NCBI GenBank assembly: GCA_004561545.1
Contig: SFVK01000003.1
Span: forward strand, 1-64,000
Direction of reading: 5' to 3'
Length of the DNA stretch: 64,000 nucleotides
Source: a bacterium
GTDB lineage: Bacteria > Bacillota > Clostridia > Oscillospirales > Ruminococcaceae
In this document: one piece after another, positions 16,636 to 24,608 of the stretch
How the letters are laid out: each line of letters starts with the position of its first letter
Position numbering within the stretch: the stretch's first letter is position 1
The notes under the pieces: model-generated
What the model was told of the DNA's origin: nothing
Database searches by the model: none
Seen by the model: only the letters and a program-made list of their open reading frames with translations
Position numbers and translations under genes: made by a program

Positions 16636-18081
16636 ATGCTGGATGTGAAACGCAATCTGACCACGATGACCGATTTTTATGAGCTGACGATGTCCGCCGG
16701 GTACCTGGATGAAGGGTACAGGGATAAAATTTCGGTCTTTGATATGTTCTTCCGCCGCGTGCCCGATGGTGGCGGCTATGCCATCATGGCGGGTCTGGAG
16801 CAGTTCATCAACGCGGTGGACAGCCTGGAATTCACCCAGGAGGACATTGACTACCTGCGCTCCACCGGCGCTTTCAACGAGGCGTTCCTGGACTATCTCA
16901 AGAACTTCCAGCTCCACTGCAACATCTGGGCCATCGAGGAGGGAATGCCCATCTTCCCCCAGGAGCCCATCGTCACGGTGGAAGGCCCTGCCATTGAGTG
17001 CCAGCTGCTGGAAACGCTGCTTCTTGTGACCTTCAACCATCAGTGCCTGATTGCCACCAAGGCCAACCGCATCTGCCGCGCCGCTGCGGGCCGCCCCGTG
17101 ATGGAGTTCGGCGCCCGCCGCGCCCAGGGGTACGACGCCGCCTATTTCGGCGCCCGCGCTTCCTACATTGGCGGCTGCGGCTCCACCTCCTGCGTCATGG
17201 CGGCCCGGGATTTCGGCATCCCCGCCTCGGGCACCATGGCCCACTCCTGGGTCCAGATGTTCCCCACCGAGTACGATGCCTTCAAAAAGTACGCCGAACT
17301 CTACCCGGACAACTGTGTCCTGCTGGTAGATACCTACAACGTTCTCAAGCACGGTGTGCCCGACGCCATCCGGGTTTTTGACGAGGTGCTCAAACCCATG
17401 GGCAAACGTCCCAAGGGCATCCGCATCGATTCCGGCGACATTGCCTACCTTTCCAAGAAGGCCCGCAAGATGCTGGATGAGGCCGGCTATCCCGACTGCA
17501 CCATCTGTGCCTCCAACTCTCTGGATGAGTACATTGTCCGCGACCTGATTCTTCAGGGCGCCCGGGTGGACAGCTTCGGTATCGGGGAAAACATGATCAC
17601 CGCAAAATCCGACCCCGTCTTTGGCGGCGTCTATAAGCTGGCCGCCGTCCGGGAGGAGGACGGCACGTATACCCCCAAGATGAAACTCTCGGAGTCAGTG
17701 GAGAAGATGACCACACCCTGCCTCAAGAAGGTGTGGCGCATCTATGACGAGGACGGCAAAGCCCAGGCGGACCTCATCACCATGGCGGACGAGGAGGTGG
17801 ATACCAAACACGGCATCACCCTCTTTGACCCCATCGAGACCTGGAAGGAATGCACCTACGTCAACTGCACCGCCCGCTGCCTTTCCACACCCATTTACCA
17901 GAACGGCAAGCGCGTCTACACCAGCCCCAGCCTCAATGACATCAAGAAGTTCTGCAAGGCCCAGGTGGGCACGCTGTGGGACGAGGTGAAACGCTTCGAG
18001 AATCCCCACCGCTACTATGTGGACCTGAGCACCAAACTGTGGCAGACCCGCAGCGACCTGCTCAAGCAGCTCTCCAAATAA
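16636..18081 (+). CDS. pncB: nicotinate phosphoribosyltransferase
   Basis: 481 residues, the long Gram-positive form. It has MTDFYELTM near the N-terminus, EFGARRAQGYDAA, a GTMAHSWVQMF segment holding the catalytic His region, and RIDSGDIAYLSKKAR. It makes nicotinate mononucleotide from nicotinate and PRPP in the NAD salvage pathway. ATG 16636 lies after AAGGGGGT. It stands alone; the hairpin at 18108 ends the transcript. Confidence 0.94.
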   Translation: MLDVKRNLTTMTDFYELTMSAGYLDEGYRDKISVFDMFFRRVPDGGGYAIMAGLEQFINAVDSLEFTQEDIDYLRSTGAFNEAFLDYLKNFQLHCNIWAIEEGMPIFPQEPIVTVEGPAIECQLLETLLLVTFNHQCLIATKANRICRAAAGRPVMEFGARRAQGYDAAYFGARASYIGGCGSTSCVMAARDFGIPASGTMAHSWVQMFPTEYDAFKKYAELYPDNCVLLVDTYNVLKHGVPDAIRVFDEVLKPMGKRPKGIRIDSGDIAYLSKKARKMLDEAGYPDCTICASNSLDEYIVRDLILQGARVDSFGIGENMITAKSDPVFGGVYKLAAVREEDGTYTPKMKLSESVEKMTTPCLKKVWRIYDEDGKAQADLITMADEEVDTKHGITLFDPIETWKECTYVNCTARCLSTPIYQNGKRVYTSPSLNDIKKFCKAQVGTLWDEVKRFENPHRYYVDLSTKLWQTRSDLLKQLSK

Positions 18082-18107
18082 AATCTTACAAAACGGTTAC
18101 AAAGACC

Positions 18108-18157
18108 GCCCCCTGCACAGACTATGGGTATCCTGATCTGTACAAGGGGGCTTTTTT
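18108..18157 (+). terminator. pncB terminator whose right arm is the next gene's SD
   Basis: GCCCCCT (18108-18114) pairs with AGGGGGC (18145-18151), followed by six T. The next start codon begins at 18158, right after the T run, and AGGGGG in the right arm is the only SD for it (7-nt spacing). Confidence 0.8.
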
Positions 18158-18574
18158 ATGAGAAAACCGAAAAATCGCATTTCGCCCGGCGAACTGCTGG
18201 CCATGTTCCCGCTGGGGGGCACGGCCTATCTTGCGCTGGAGATTGCCTGGCGGGGCACCACCCACTGGACCATGTTTTTTGCGGGTGGGATCTGCCTGTG
18301 CGCGCTGGATGAGCTGGACCGGGTCCGGCTTCCGCTGCCCGTTCGGGCCGCCATCGGCGCGGCGGGCATTTCCGGCGTGGAGTTTCTTTTTGGCCTGGTC
18401 TGCACCCGGGTATTGCACCGTCAGGTCTGGGATTACAGCCGGGAATGGGGCAATGTGGCGGGCCTTGTCTGTCCCAAATATTCCGCGCTCTGGTTTGTGC
18501 TCTGCCTCTGGCTGATGGCCGTCATGGATGAGCTTGGGCGCAGACTGCCCCACGCGCGAACCGCCAAGGTGTAG
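18158..18574 (+). CDS. small membrane protein, putative ABC-transporter type IV / CmpB-like family
   Basis: 138 residues with about four hydrophobic spans (about 13-28, 37-50, 65-85, 105-122) and the family-like EFLFGLVCTRVLHRQVWDYS and YSALWFVLCLWLM segments. This matches the family annotated as putative ABC-transporter type IV (PF06541), whose function is unknown. Its SD lies inside the pncB terminator stem, so translation may depend on whether that hairpin forms. Confidence 0.7.
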   Translation: MRKPKNRISPGELLAMFPLGGTAYLALEIAWRGTTHWTMFFAGGICLCALDELDRVRLPLPVRAAIGAAGISGVEFLFGLVCTRVLHRQVWDYSREWGNVAGLVCPKYSALWFVLCLWLMAVMDELGRRLPHARTAKV

Positions 18575-18646
18575 CAGTCCCTAAAATCGGACTGACTCCT
18601 GCGGCAAAGAAAACGAAAAGTCCGGTTTATCTCCCTTGCCTTCCCG

Positions 18647-18652
18647 TATAAT
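18647..18652 (+). promoter_or_regulatory. -10 for the first tiny gene
   Basis: TATAAT 33 nt before ATG 18685. No convincing -35. Confidence 0.45.
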
Positions 18653-18684
18653 CAAAGTATACCAAAGGAAAGGCAGGGGTTCCC

Positions 18685-18810
18685 ATGACCGCTCAATTCA
18701 AGTATGTGGCAGGACACGTCGAGGTCTATTCCGCCGCCGGGGAGTTTCTCTTCTCCGCAGACACCATGCAGGAGGCGTGGGAGGATTACCGGGATGAGGT
18801 GTCCGCGTAG
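18685..18810 (+). CDS. 41-residue protein of unknown function
   Basis: MTAQFKYVAGHVEVYSAAG begins this small acidic protein, which ends EDYRDEVSA. Alternating polar/hydrophobic residues suggest a small beta hairpin (about 4-24) followed by a helix (about 27-39). It has a possible SD (GGCAGGGG) and its own -10. I do not recognise the family. It lies in a stretch without larger genes between the CmpB-like gene and the HAD phosphatase. Confidence 0.6.
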   Translation: MTAQFKYVAGHVEVYSAAGEFLFSADTMQEAWEDYRDEVSA

Positions 18811-18898
18811 TGCGTACAAACGTGACTGCGCTATGTACACTTTGACGAAACAGTGGAAAATAAACAAAAAACTTTTGTAAGATTGTACAAAATGCGCC

Positions 18899-18927
18899 TT
18901 GCAAAATGCACCCGGCGCGGATATAAT
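18899..18927 (+). promoter_or_regulatory. promoter of the second tiny gene
   Basis: TTGCAA (18899-18904), a 17-bp spacer and TATAAT (18922-18927), with AAAGGAG shortly downstream. Confidence 0.75.
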
Positions 18928-18953
18928 GAAGACAGAAAGGAGATGGGGTTGCC

Positions 18954-19088
18954 ATGTTGAATCTGCACACAATCGCCAAGTGGATGCGTGGAATTTTCGA
19001 GACGGAACAGACCTACGGCCTGCCGGAAAATGTTTACAACGACGTGATCCCGTCCGGCGTCCATGATTTCAATCGGGATGACTTCTAA
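18954..19088 (+). CDS. 44-residue protein of unknown function
   Basis: It begins MLNLHTIAKWMRGIFETEQ and ends HDFNRDDF. An amphipathic N-terminal helix (about 3-19) is followed by a Pro/Asn-rich tail. AGGAG lies 11 nt upstream, and a near-consensus promoter (18899-18927) points at it with no other gene to serve. An ATG at 18944 gives only five codons. A strong terminator at 19194 ends the unit. Family not recognised. Confidence 0.6.
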   Translation: MLNLHTIAKWMRGIFETEQTYGLPENVYNDVIPSGVHDFNRDDF

Positions 19089-19193
19089 AACGTAAGCCCG
19101 CATTCTCTCTGGCCCACCTGCCGGGAGATGTGCGGCACCGGCGACAAAATCTGTTTCACTCCAAAGCAAGTAGCCGTTCCCCATGCGGCGCAG

Positions 19194-19233
19194 CCCTCCC
19201 CGGTCCGTTTTGGCCGGGGAGGGTTGTTTTTTC
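19194..19233 (+). terminator. terminator after the small-gene unit
   Basis: CCCTCCCCGG (19194-19203) pairs perfectly with CCGGGGAGGG (19214-19223), followed by TTGTTTTTTC. Confidence 0.9.
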
Positions 19234-19285
19234 TTGCAAAATTTGGTATCCTTAATGCGTATATTTTTACAGGGGGGAATGGCCA

Positions 19286-19936
19286 ATGCAGTTGACACCC
19301 TTCGCGATTTTTGATATGGACGGCACCCTGCTGGACTCCTCCGGGATGTGGGACCACGTCACGGACCGGGTTCTGGGCCGGTTCGGCAAAACCATCACCG
19401 CAGCCCAGCGCCTGGAGAATATGACACTGACCATTGACGGGACCGCCATCATGTTTGTGGAGGAACTGGGCGTGCCCCTCACCGGGAAGGACTGCGCCGC
19501 GCTGATCCGCGCCGAGGCCCGTGCCGGCTATGCGGCGGAGTCCCGCGTCAAACCCGGGGTGCGGGAGGTGCTGGCAGCCATGCAGGCCCGGGGCGTGCGG
19601 ATGTGCGTGGCCTCGGGAACCGAAAAGGAGCTGGTGGATGCCGCACTTTCCGCCCATGGCCTGCTGGACTTTTTTGCGTTCACACTGGCCTGTGAAAACC
19701 CCGAAGGCAAGCTCAAGCCGGATGTGTACCGGGAGGCACAGCGCCGTTTTGGTGGTCCAAAGCCCGGTCAGATCACGGTTTTTGAGGATTCCCCCGCAGC
19801 GCTGGAAACCGCCCGCGACGCAGGCTTTCGCACCGTGGGCATTTACGATGCACCCATTGATGAATGCTGGCCCCGGGTTCAGGCGGCTGCCGATTTGGCC
19901 TGCAAAACCTGGCAGGACTGGCTCAGCCAACTGTGA
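19286..19936 (+). CDS. HAD-superfamily hydrolase (beta-phosphoglucomutase-like phosphatase)
   Basis: 216 residues. Motif I FDMDGTLLDSS (about 8-18), a cap-domain insertion, motif II with the Ser/Thr in CVASGTEKEL, motif III Lys in GKLKPDVYREA, and motif IV VFEDSPAALETARDAGF. This is the subfamily that includes phosphoglycolate phosphatase and beta-PGM; the substrate cannot be read from the sequence. It is 25 nt before the glycosyltransferase gene. Confidence 0.9.
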   Translation: MQLTPFAIFDMDGTLLDSSGMWDHVTDRVLGRFGKTITAAQRLENMTLTIDGTAIMFVEELGVPLTGKDCAALIRAEARAGYAAESRVKPGVREVLAAMQARGVRMCVASGTEKELVDAALSAHGLLDFFAFTLACENPEGKLKPDVYREAQRRFGGPKPGQITVFEDSPAALETARDAGFRTVGIYDAPIDECWPRVQAAADLACKTWQDWLSQL

Positions 19937-19961
19937 CAAACAAGAGAATTGAGGAACTTAC

Positions 19962-20981
19962 ATGAAACTGATTACATTTACCGTGCCCTGCTATAATTCC
20001 GCCGCTTATATGGACCGCTGCATTGAGACGCTGCTGCCCGCCGGGGAGGACGCCGAGATCATTCTGGTGGATGACGGCTCCAAAGATGACACCGGAAAAA
20101 TTGCCGATGTCTACGCCGAAAAATACCCCACCATGGTCCGGGTCATCCATCAGGAGAACGGCGGCCACGGCGAGGGGGTCAACCAGGGCATCCGCAACGC
20201 CAGCGGCCTCTATTTCAAGGTGGTGGACTCCGACGACTGGCTGGACGGCGACGCCCTGCAGAAAGTGATGGAGAAGCTGCGGGAATTTGCCAAAATGCCG
20301 GAGCCGGTGGATCTGCTCATGTGCAATTATGTCTATGAGCACACGGTGGACAACACCCATCACACCGTCAGCTACAAGGGCATTCTGCCCCAGGACCGGG
20401 TCTTTGGCTGGGACGAAATCGGCAAGTTCCCGCCCAGCCAGAACATCCTGATGCACACTGTCATCTATCGCACCGAGGTTTTGCGCCAAAGCGGTCTGGA
20501 GCTGCCCAAGCACACCTTCTATGTGGATAACATCTTTGTCTATCAGCCGCTGCCCCTGTGCGAACGTCTGTATTATATGAACCTGGATCTCTACCGCTAT
20601 TTTATCGGCCGCGAGGACCAGAGCGTCAACGAGAGCGTCATGGTCAAGCGGGTGGATCAGCAGGTGCGCATCACCAAAATCATGATCGATGCCGTGGACC
20701 TCTATGCCCTGCCCGAACGTCAGAAAAAGCTGCGGGCCTATATGTTCAACTACCTTTCCATGATGATGGCCATTTCCAGCGTGTTCCTGACGATGGACGG
20801 CAGCGAGGAAGCCTTTGCCAAAAAGGTGGAGCTGTGGCAGTACCTCAAAAATCACGATGAGCGTGTCTATCAAAAGTGCAAGCACTCGGTGGCAGGCGCC
20901 TGCAACCTGCCCGGCACCCTGGGCCATAAACTGACCCTCTGGGGCTACCATGTGGCCCAGAAAATCTTCAAGTTCAACTGA
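19962..20981 (+). CDS. family 2 glycosyltransferase
   Basis: 339 residues. A GT-A domain begins MKLITFTVPCYNSAAYMD, with IILVDDGSKDDT and the DXD-like VVDSDDWLD (about 88-96) that binds the nucleotide-sugar metal. The C-terminal third is helical and specific to this clade. No membrane spans are visible, so it probably acts at the cytosolic face on a wall or surface polysaccharide. SD GAGGA precedes ATG 19962. Confidence 0.9.
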   Translation: MKLITFTVPCYNSAAYMDRCIETLLPAGEDAEIILVDDGSKDDTGKIADVYAEKYPTMVRVIHQENGGHGEGVNQGIRNASGLYFKVVDSDDWLDGDALQKVMEKLREFAKMPEPVDLLMCNYVYEHTVDNTHHTVSYKGILPQDRVFGWDEIGKFPPSQNILMHTVIYRTEVLRQSGLELPKHTFYVDNIFVYQPLPLCERLYYMNLDLYRYFIGREDQSVNESVMVKRVDQQVRITKIMIDAVDLYALPERQKKLRAYMFNYLSMMMAISSVFLTMDGSEEAFAKKVELWQYLKNHDERVYQKCKHSVAGACNLPGTLGHKLTLWGYHVAQKIFKFN

Positions 20982-21045
20982 CAGGGTTCCGCTTTCCAAT
21001 TGACCTGCCGGCAAAACCCGGGATGCTTTCCGGGAAATTGCTTCA

Positions 21046-21087
21046 AAACAGCCCGCCCCCGGTTTTGCTGAGGGCGGGCTGTTTGTA
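21046..21087. terminator. bidirectional terminator between GT2 and merR
   Basis: AAACAGCCCGCCC (21046-21058) is the exact reverse complement of GGGCGGGCTGTTT (21072-21084). T-rich on the plus side; a smaller hairpin CCCGG/CCGGG precedes it at 21017-21034. Confidence 0.85.
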
Positions 21088-21093
21088 CAGGAA

Positions 21094-22008
21094 TCAGTGG
21101 TGGGACCGGTTCGTTTTGCCGTTTTCGTTATAAATGTAGTAATAATTGTATGCTGCGTTATAAATTCCCATTGAGGCAAATACCAGGATCAGTCCCCACC
21201 CCCACCAGGTGGTAAACAGCTCGGTGGCAATGCCCCGCGGCAGCAGAATTAAAAGATCTATGGCAAGAAAGGCCAGCAGCGGCCAGGCGTAGTGCAGGAT
21301 TTGCTGAATCTTGCGGCGGGAGGGCGAGACATCCGGTTCAAAATCCTCGGGGTGTACCACCGTGCATTGCACGGTGGCCACCGGAAGATTCCGACAGTGA
21401 GCGTACCGCCGCACCGCCTTGTATTCCACCCCATCGATGGTAAACCGTGGGTTCATGCTTTCGTGGACAATGACAAGATTCAAATTTTCTTTGGCGGCAT
21501 AGTCCAACAACGCGTCTGTGAATTCCCGCGGGTTTGTGACCGGTCCGTCAGGAAAAAAGCTGAACCGTTTGTTGTGCTCCGCCCAAGCCACAGCACGGTA
21601 ATCTTCCACCCAGTGGGTGAAAAAGCTTCCCGGCTGCGGGTCCTGACTCATGCGGGCCAGGTATTCGTCCACATTCAGTTCACGGGTGGTCTGGCTGCTC
21701 CCGGCCAGAATCCCGCAAAAACGGATGGCGGAATCCAATTGCTCTGCCTGCTCTTTGAGCCGGTCCCGCTGTGCCAGCGCCGCTTCAGTCAAAGACAGTT
21801 CGTTGTGCAGAATGCGGCGGATCTCGGGCAGTGGCATATCCAACATACGGAGCATACGAATGAGTTTGAGAATGCGCAGATCTTCTTCTGTATATTCCCG
21901 GTATCGATTGTCGGGATTGCGGGCCGGACATAGAAGCTTTTCCTTCTCATAAAATCGGATGTTTTGCGGCGAGACGCCACTGCGCTCCGAAACCTGTTTG
22001 ATGTTCAT
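21094..22008 (-). CDS. MerR-family regulator with C-terminal membrane spans
   Basis: 304 residues. A typical MerR winged-helix (MNIKQVSERSGVSPQNIRFYE) and dimerisation helix fill residues 1-115. A middle domain of about 100 residues has VNLVIVHES-like strands and an FTIDGVEYKAVRRYAHC segment. The C-terminus has two hydrophobic spans (about 240-260 and 268-288) around a short turn, with a charged ENGKTNRSHH end. Membrane-attached MerR proteins are uncommon. ATG 22008 follows AAAAGGAGG; the upstream ATG at 22062 would overlap the promoter. A MerR-type operator sits just upstream. Confidence 0.88.
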   Translation of the reverse strand: MNIKQVSERSGVSPQNIRFYEKEKLLCPARNPDNRYREYTEEDLRILKLIRMLRMLDMPLPEIRRILHNELSLTEAALAQRDRLKEQAEQLDSAIRFCGILAGSSQTTRELNVDEYLARMSQDPQPGSFFTHWVEDYRAVAWAEHNKRFSFFPDGPVTNPREFTDALLDYAAKENLNLVIVHESMNPRFTIDGVEYKAVRRYAHCRNLPVATVQCTVVHPEDFEPDVSPSRRKIQQILHYAWPLLAFLAIDLLILLPRGIATELFTTWWGWGLILVFASMGIYNAAYNYYYIYNENGKTNRSHH

Positions 22009-22031
22009 GGCAGTTCCTCCTTTTGGACTCC

Positions 22032-22062
22032 ATTCTATACCCTCGAGTTGGTATAAGGTCAA
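22032..22062 (-). promoter_or_regulatory. MerR-type promoter/operator with 19-bp spacer
   Basis: On the minus strand TTGACC (22062-22057) and TAGAAT (22037-22032) are separated by 19 bp, the overlong spacing that MerR regulators correct by DNA distortion. The spacer carries the dyad TATACC-N8-GGTATA (22036-22055). This indicates autoregulation of the adjacent merR gene. Confidence 0.8.
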
Positions 22063-22161
22063 GATGTTTTTTGCCGCGACGGGAAAAATCCTGCCTTGGC
22101 CGCAGGAATCGAACCATTTTCAAGATTTCTTTGCCTGATTATAGCACAGCCGCAGGATTCG

Positions 22162-22170
22162 TGGTATACT
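22162..22170 (+). promoter_or_regulatory. extended -10 promoter
   Basis: TGGTATACT, 31 nt before the start at 22202, an extended -10 of the type repeated in this window. Confidence 0.55.
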
Positions 22171-22201
22171 GGAATCAGCTTGAGGAAAGGCAGGAAAAAC
22201 C

Positions 22202-22591
22202 ATGTATCAGTTGGGAGATAAAATGTTGGAGGTTCGGGAACTGCTCATCAAGGCATTCGCCACCGCGTGGGCGTGTGGAAGCCAGGAAGTGGACCGGGAT
22301 ACCTATATCACCAGCAGCATCAATGTGATTGATTCCATCCAGATTCAGCCCGAGATGATTTACGCCGAGGAGGGCCAGGGTCTGACCGACGGCGAGGAAC
22401 TGGACCATCTTGCGGATCTGGTTCGCACGGACGGCGCCTGGGTGTACTACGGCGTCCCCGCCGAGAATTTCTTTCTTGTGACATGGATGCCCGATGAGGC
22501 TGCCGCCGATGCCAAGGTGGCTGACCTGCAGGCGGAAGGGGACTGCGTGGCCTGCCGGGTCGACCTGACCCAGCAGTGGCAGTTCGGCTGA
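22202..22591 (+). CDS. hypothetical soluble protein, 129 residues
   Basis: An acidic protein beginning MYQLGDKMLEVRELLIKAFATAW, with VIDSIQIQPEMIYAEEGQGL and a C-terminal CVACRVDLTQQWQFG. No signal peptide, membrane span or motif I recognise; predicted alpha/beta. It has its own promoter and SD (GAGGAAAGGCAGG) and lies 35 nt before the CCA-adding enzyme gene, so it may be co-transcribed with it. Function unknown. Confidence 0.7.
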   Translation: MYQLGDKMLEVRELLIKAFATAWACGSQEVDRDTYITSSINVIDSIQIQPEMIYAEEGQGLTDGEELDHLADLVRTDGAWVYYGVPAENFFLVTWMPDEAAADAKVADLQAEGDCVACRVDLTQQWQFG

Positions 22592-22626
22592 CCGGGCCTG
22601 TTCCGCCCGGAAGGAGGTGACGGCCC

Positions 22627-24009
22627 ATGCAGGACCCGAATGTGAAGATTGCCCTGCCTCCGGTGGTTTCCCGCCTGCTGGGGGCCTTGCGGCGTGCGGG
22701 GTTCAGCGCCTATGTGGTGGGTGGATGTGTGCGGGACAGTCTTCTGGGCCGGACCCCGGGGGACTGGGATATCTGTACCTCCGCCCGGCCGGAGCAAATC
22801 CGCCGCGTTTTTGCCGGGTACCGCCAGATTTTGACAGGGGAGAAACACGGCACGATTGCCGTCATTGTGGGCGGCGTGCCCTATGAGATCACCACCTACC
22901 GGGTGGACGGTGCCTACCATGACGGGCGTCACCCCGATTCGGTCCGCTTTGTGCCCGATGTGCGGCAGGACCTGGCCCGGCGAGATTTTACCGTCAACGC
23001 CATGGCCTATGCCCCCGGCGAGGGGCTGGTGGATGCCTTTGGCGGACGGGCGGACCTGCGCGCGGGGATCATCCGCTGTGTGGGAAATCCCCGGGAACGC
23101 TTTGAGGAAGACGCCCTTCGTGTCCTGCGCGCCGTGCGGTTCACCGCGCAGCTGGACTTTGCGCTGGACTGTGCCACCGGGGAGGCCGCGGTCGCGGCGC
23201 GGGACACCGTGATGCAGGTTTCCGCCGAGCGCGTTTTCACCGAACTGGACAAACTGCTGGCCGGCCCTGCTGTGGGGCAGGTTCTGAGCGCCCATGGCGG
23301 AATTCTGACCGGAGCAATTCCCGAAATTGCCCCCTGTATGGGTTGTACCCAGCCCGGGCGGTGGCATTGCTACGATGTCTGGCAACACACCGCTGCGGCG
23401 GTGGGGGCGCTGAATACGGCGGGGCAGGAGGAAAAGTCCGCCCGGCTGCTGCGCTGGGCCGTCTTTCTCCACGACCTGGCCAAACCGGAGTGCCGGACCC
23501 TAGGCCCTGACGGCGCCGCCCATTTCCCCGGGCATAACCAGCGGGGCAGCCGGATGGCCCGCACCATCCTGGGCCGCCTGAAAGCCCCCGGCTATGTGAT
23601 GGAGGGGGCCGCCGGACTGATCGCCGTCCATGACTGTGCCCTGCCGGAGGACCGCCTGGGAACCCTGCAAATGATGAGCCGCTGCGGCGTGGTGTTTTTG
23701 CAGCGCCTGTGCCGGGTTAAGCTGGCCGATCTGGCCGCCCATGCCCACAACGCTGCGGTGGAGGCCCGTGTCCGGGACGTCCGCGCCTTTGAGAGCCGGG
23801 TTCTGGAGCTTTCCGCCACGGCCTGCTACTCCCTGAATATGCTGGCGGTCAATGGCAGCGATCTGATAGAGAACGGCATGGCCCCCGGTCCTGCGGTGGG
23901 CCGCACCCTCAACAGCCTGCTTCAGGCCGTGATGGAGGAACGCCTGCCCAACGAAAAATCTGCGCTTCTGGTGTACGTCCAATCTCTGCAAAAGGAGCAT
24001 CAGCCATGA
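22627..24009 (+). CDS. CCA tRNA nucleotidyltransferase with HD domain
   Basis: 460 residues. The class II nucleotidyltransferase head has VVGGCVRDSLLGRTPGDWDI (about 33-52; DxD metal site), KHGTIAV, RRDFTVNAMAY and EEDALRVLRAVRFTAQL. A C-terminal HD domain (FLHDLAKPE, about 281-289; later VHDCALP) is present, as in enzymes that also carry phosphodiesterase/phosphatase activity. It adds or repairs the tRNA 3' CCA. SD GGAGGTG precedes ATG 22627. The stop overlaps acpS by four bases. Confidence 0.93.
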   Translation: MQDPNVKIALPPVVSRLLGALRRAGFSAYVVGGCVRDSLLGRTPGDWDICTSARPEQIRRVFAGYRQILTGEKHGTIAVIVGGVPYEITTYRVDGAYHDGRHPDSVRFVPDVRQDLARRDFTVNAMAYAPGEGLVDAFGGRADLRAGIIRCVGNPRERFEEDALRVLRAVRFTAQLDFALDCATGEAAVAARDTVMQVSAERVFTELDKLLAGPAVGQVLSAHGGILTGAIPEIAPCMGCTQPGRWHCYDVWQHTAAAVGALNTAGQEEKSARLLRWAVFLHDLAKPECRTLGPDGAAHFPGHNQRGSRMARTILGRLKAPGYVMEGAAGLIAVHDCALPEDRLGTLQMMSRCGVVFLQRLCRVKLADLAAHAHNAAVEARVRDVRAFESRVLELSATACYSLNMLAVNGSDLIENGMAPGPAVGRTLNSLLQAVMEERLPNEKSALLVYVQSLQKEHQP

Positions 24010-24380
24010 TTTACGGCATCGGGACCGATCTGTGTCAGATTTCCCGCATGGAACGCAGCCTTGCCCGCCCTGCCTTTGCGGAGCGGGTCTTTGCGGCGGG
24101 GGAACGGGAGCTCCTGGATGGCCGTACCGGGAAAGCCCGCCTGGAAACTGCCGCCGCCAATTTTGCGGCCAAGGAAGCCTTTCTCAAGGCCTGCGGCACC
24201 GGGCTGGCGGGATTTGCCCTCAACGAGATTGCCGCTCTGCGGGATGAGCGCGGCGCGCCGTACCTTGCCTTTTCCGGCCGGGCGGCGGAGTTTATGGAAA
24301 CCAACCAGCTTTCGGCCCATCTAAGCCTGACCCATGAGGCAGATCTGGCAGCGGCCTTTGTGGTGCTGGAAAGGGGATAA
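24006..24380 (+). CDS. acpS: holo-[acyl-carrier-protein] synthase
   Basis: 124 residues. MIYGIGTDLCQISRME (metal-binding Asp8), FAAKEAFLKACGTG (Glu/Lys of the catalytic site) and HLSLTHEADLAAAFVVL are all in place. It transfers phosphopantetheine from CoA to ACP. ATGA overlap with the CCA-adding enzyme gene. In Firmicutes acpS is often near a MazF-type toxin, and the same is true here. Confidence 0.95.
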   Translation: MIYGIGTDLCQISRMERSLARPAFAERVFAAGERELLDGRTGKARLETAAANFAAKEAFLKACGTGLAGFALNEIAALRDERGAPYLAFSGRAAEFMETNQLSAHLSLTHEADLAAAFVVLERG

Positions 24381-24382
24381 CG

Positions 24383-24556
24383 CTGTGGCAAACCGTGCTG
24401 GGCGTGACCGATACCCTGTCCCACACCGCTCTGTCTGCCCTGCCGGGCAGCGGCTCCCGGATCGGGTGCAGCGTGCTTGTCATCCTCAGCGCCTGGTTCC
24501 TCTGTGAGCAACCCTTCCGCGCCCGGCTGGATGAAAAAATCAATCTCGGTGATTAA
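24383..24556 (+). CDS. possible small membrane protein, uncertain start
   Basis: An open frame after acpS encodes WQTVLGVTDTLSHTAL, a hydrophobic stretch (CSVLVILSAWFL) and a charged CEQPFRARLDEKI end. It has no ATG; GTG at 24395 or CTG at 24383 would give 53-57 residues, with AAAGGGG just upstream. Resemblance to the last helix of membrane acyltransferases suggests a remnant. Weak call. Confidence 0.25.
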   Translation: MWQTVLGVTDTLSHTALSALPGSGSRIGCSVLVILSAWFLCEQPFRARLDEKINLGD

Positions 24557-24561
24557 AATGT

Positions 24562-24603
24562 GCCCCCTCCGCTTATACTGTAAGTGTAAATGCGAGAGGG
24601 GGC
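24562..24603 (+). promoter_or_regulatory. hairpin holding the mazF SD and -10
   Basis: GCCCCCTC (24562-24569) and GAGGGGGC (24596-24603) are exact complements. The right arm contains the mazF SD; TATACT (24574-24579) lies in the loop, so the left arm is absent from a transcript started there but present in read-through from acpS. Confidence 0.55.
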
Positions 24604-24608
24604 ATTGA

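Noticed and set aside
22090..22125. GGAATCGAACC followed by CATTTTC, resembling the T-arm of a tRNA on the minus strand
   Set aside because: No pairing T-stem, no acceptor or anticodon stems nearby; chance resemblance.
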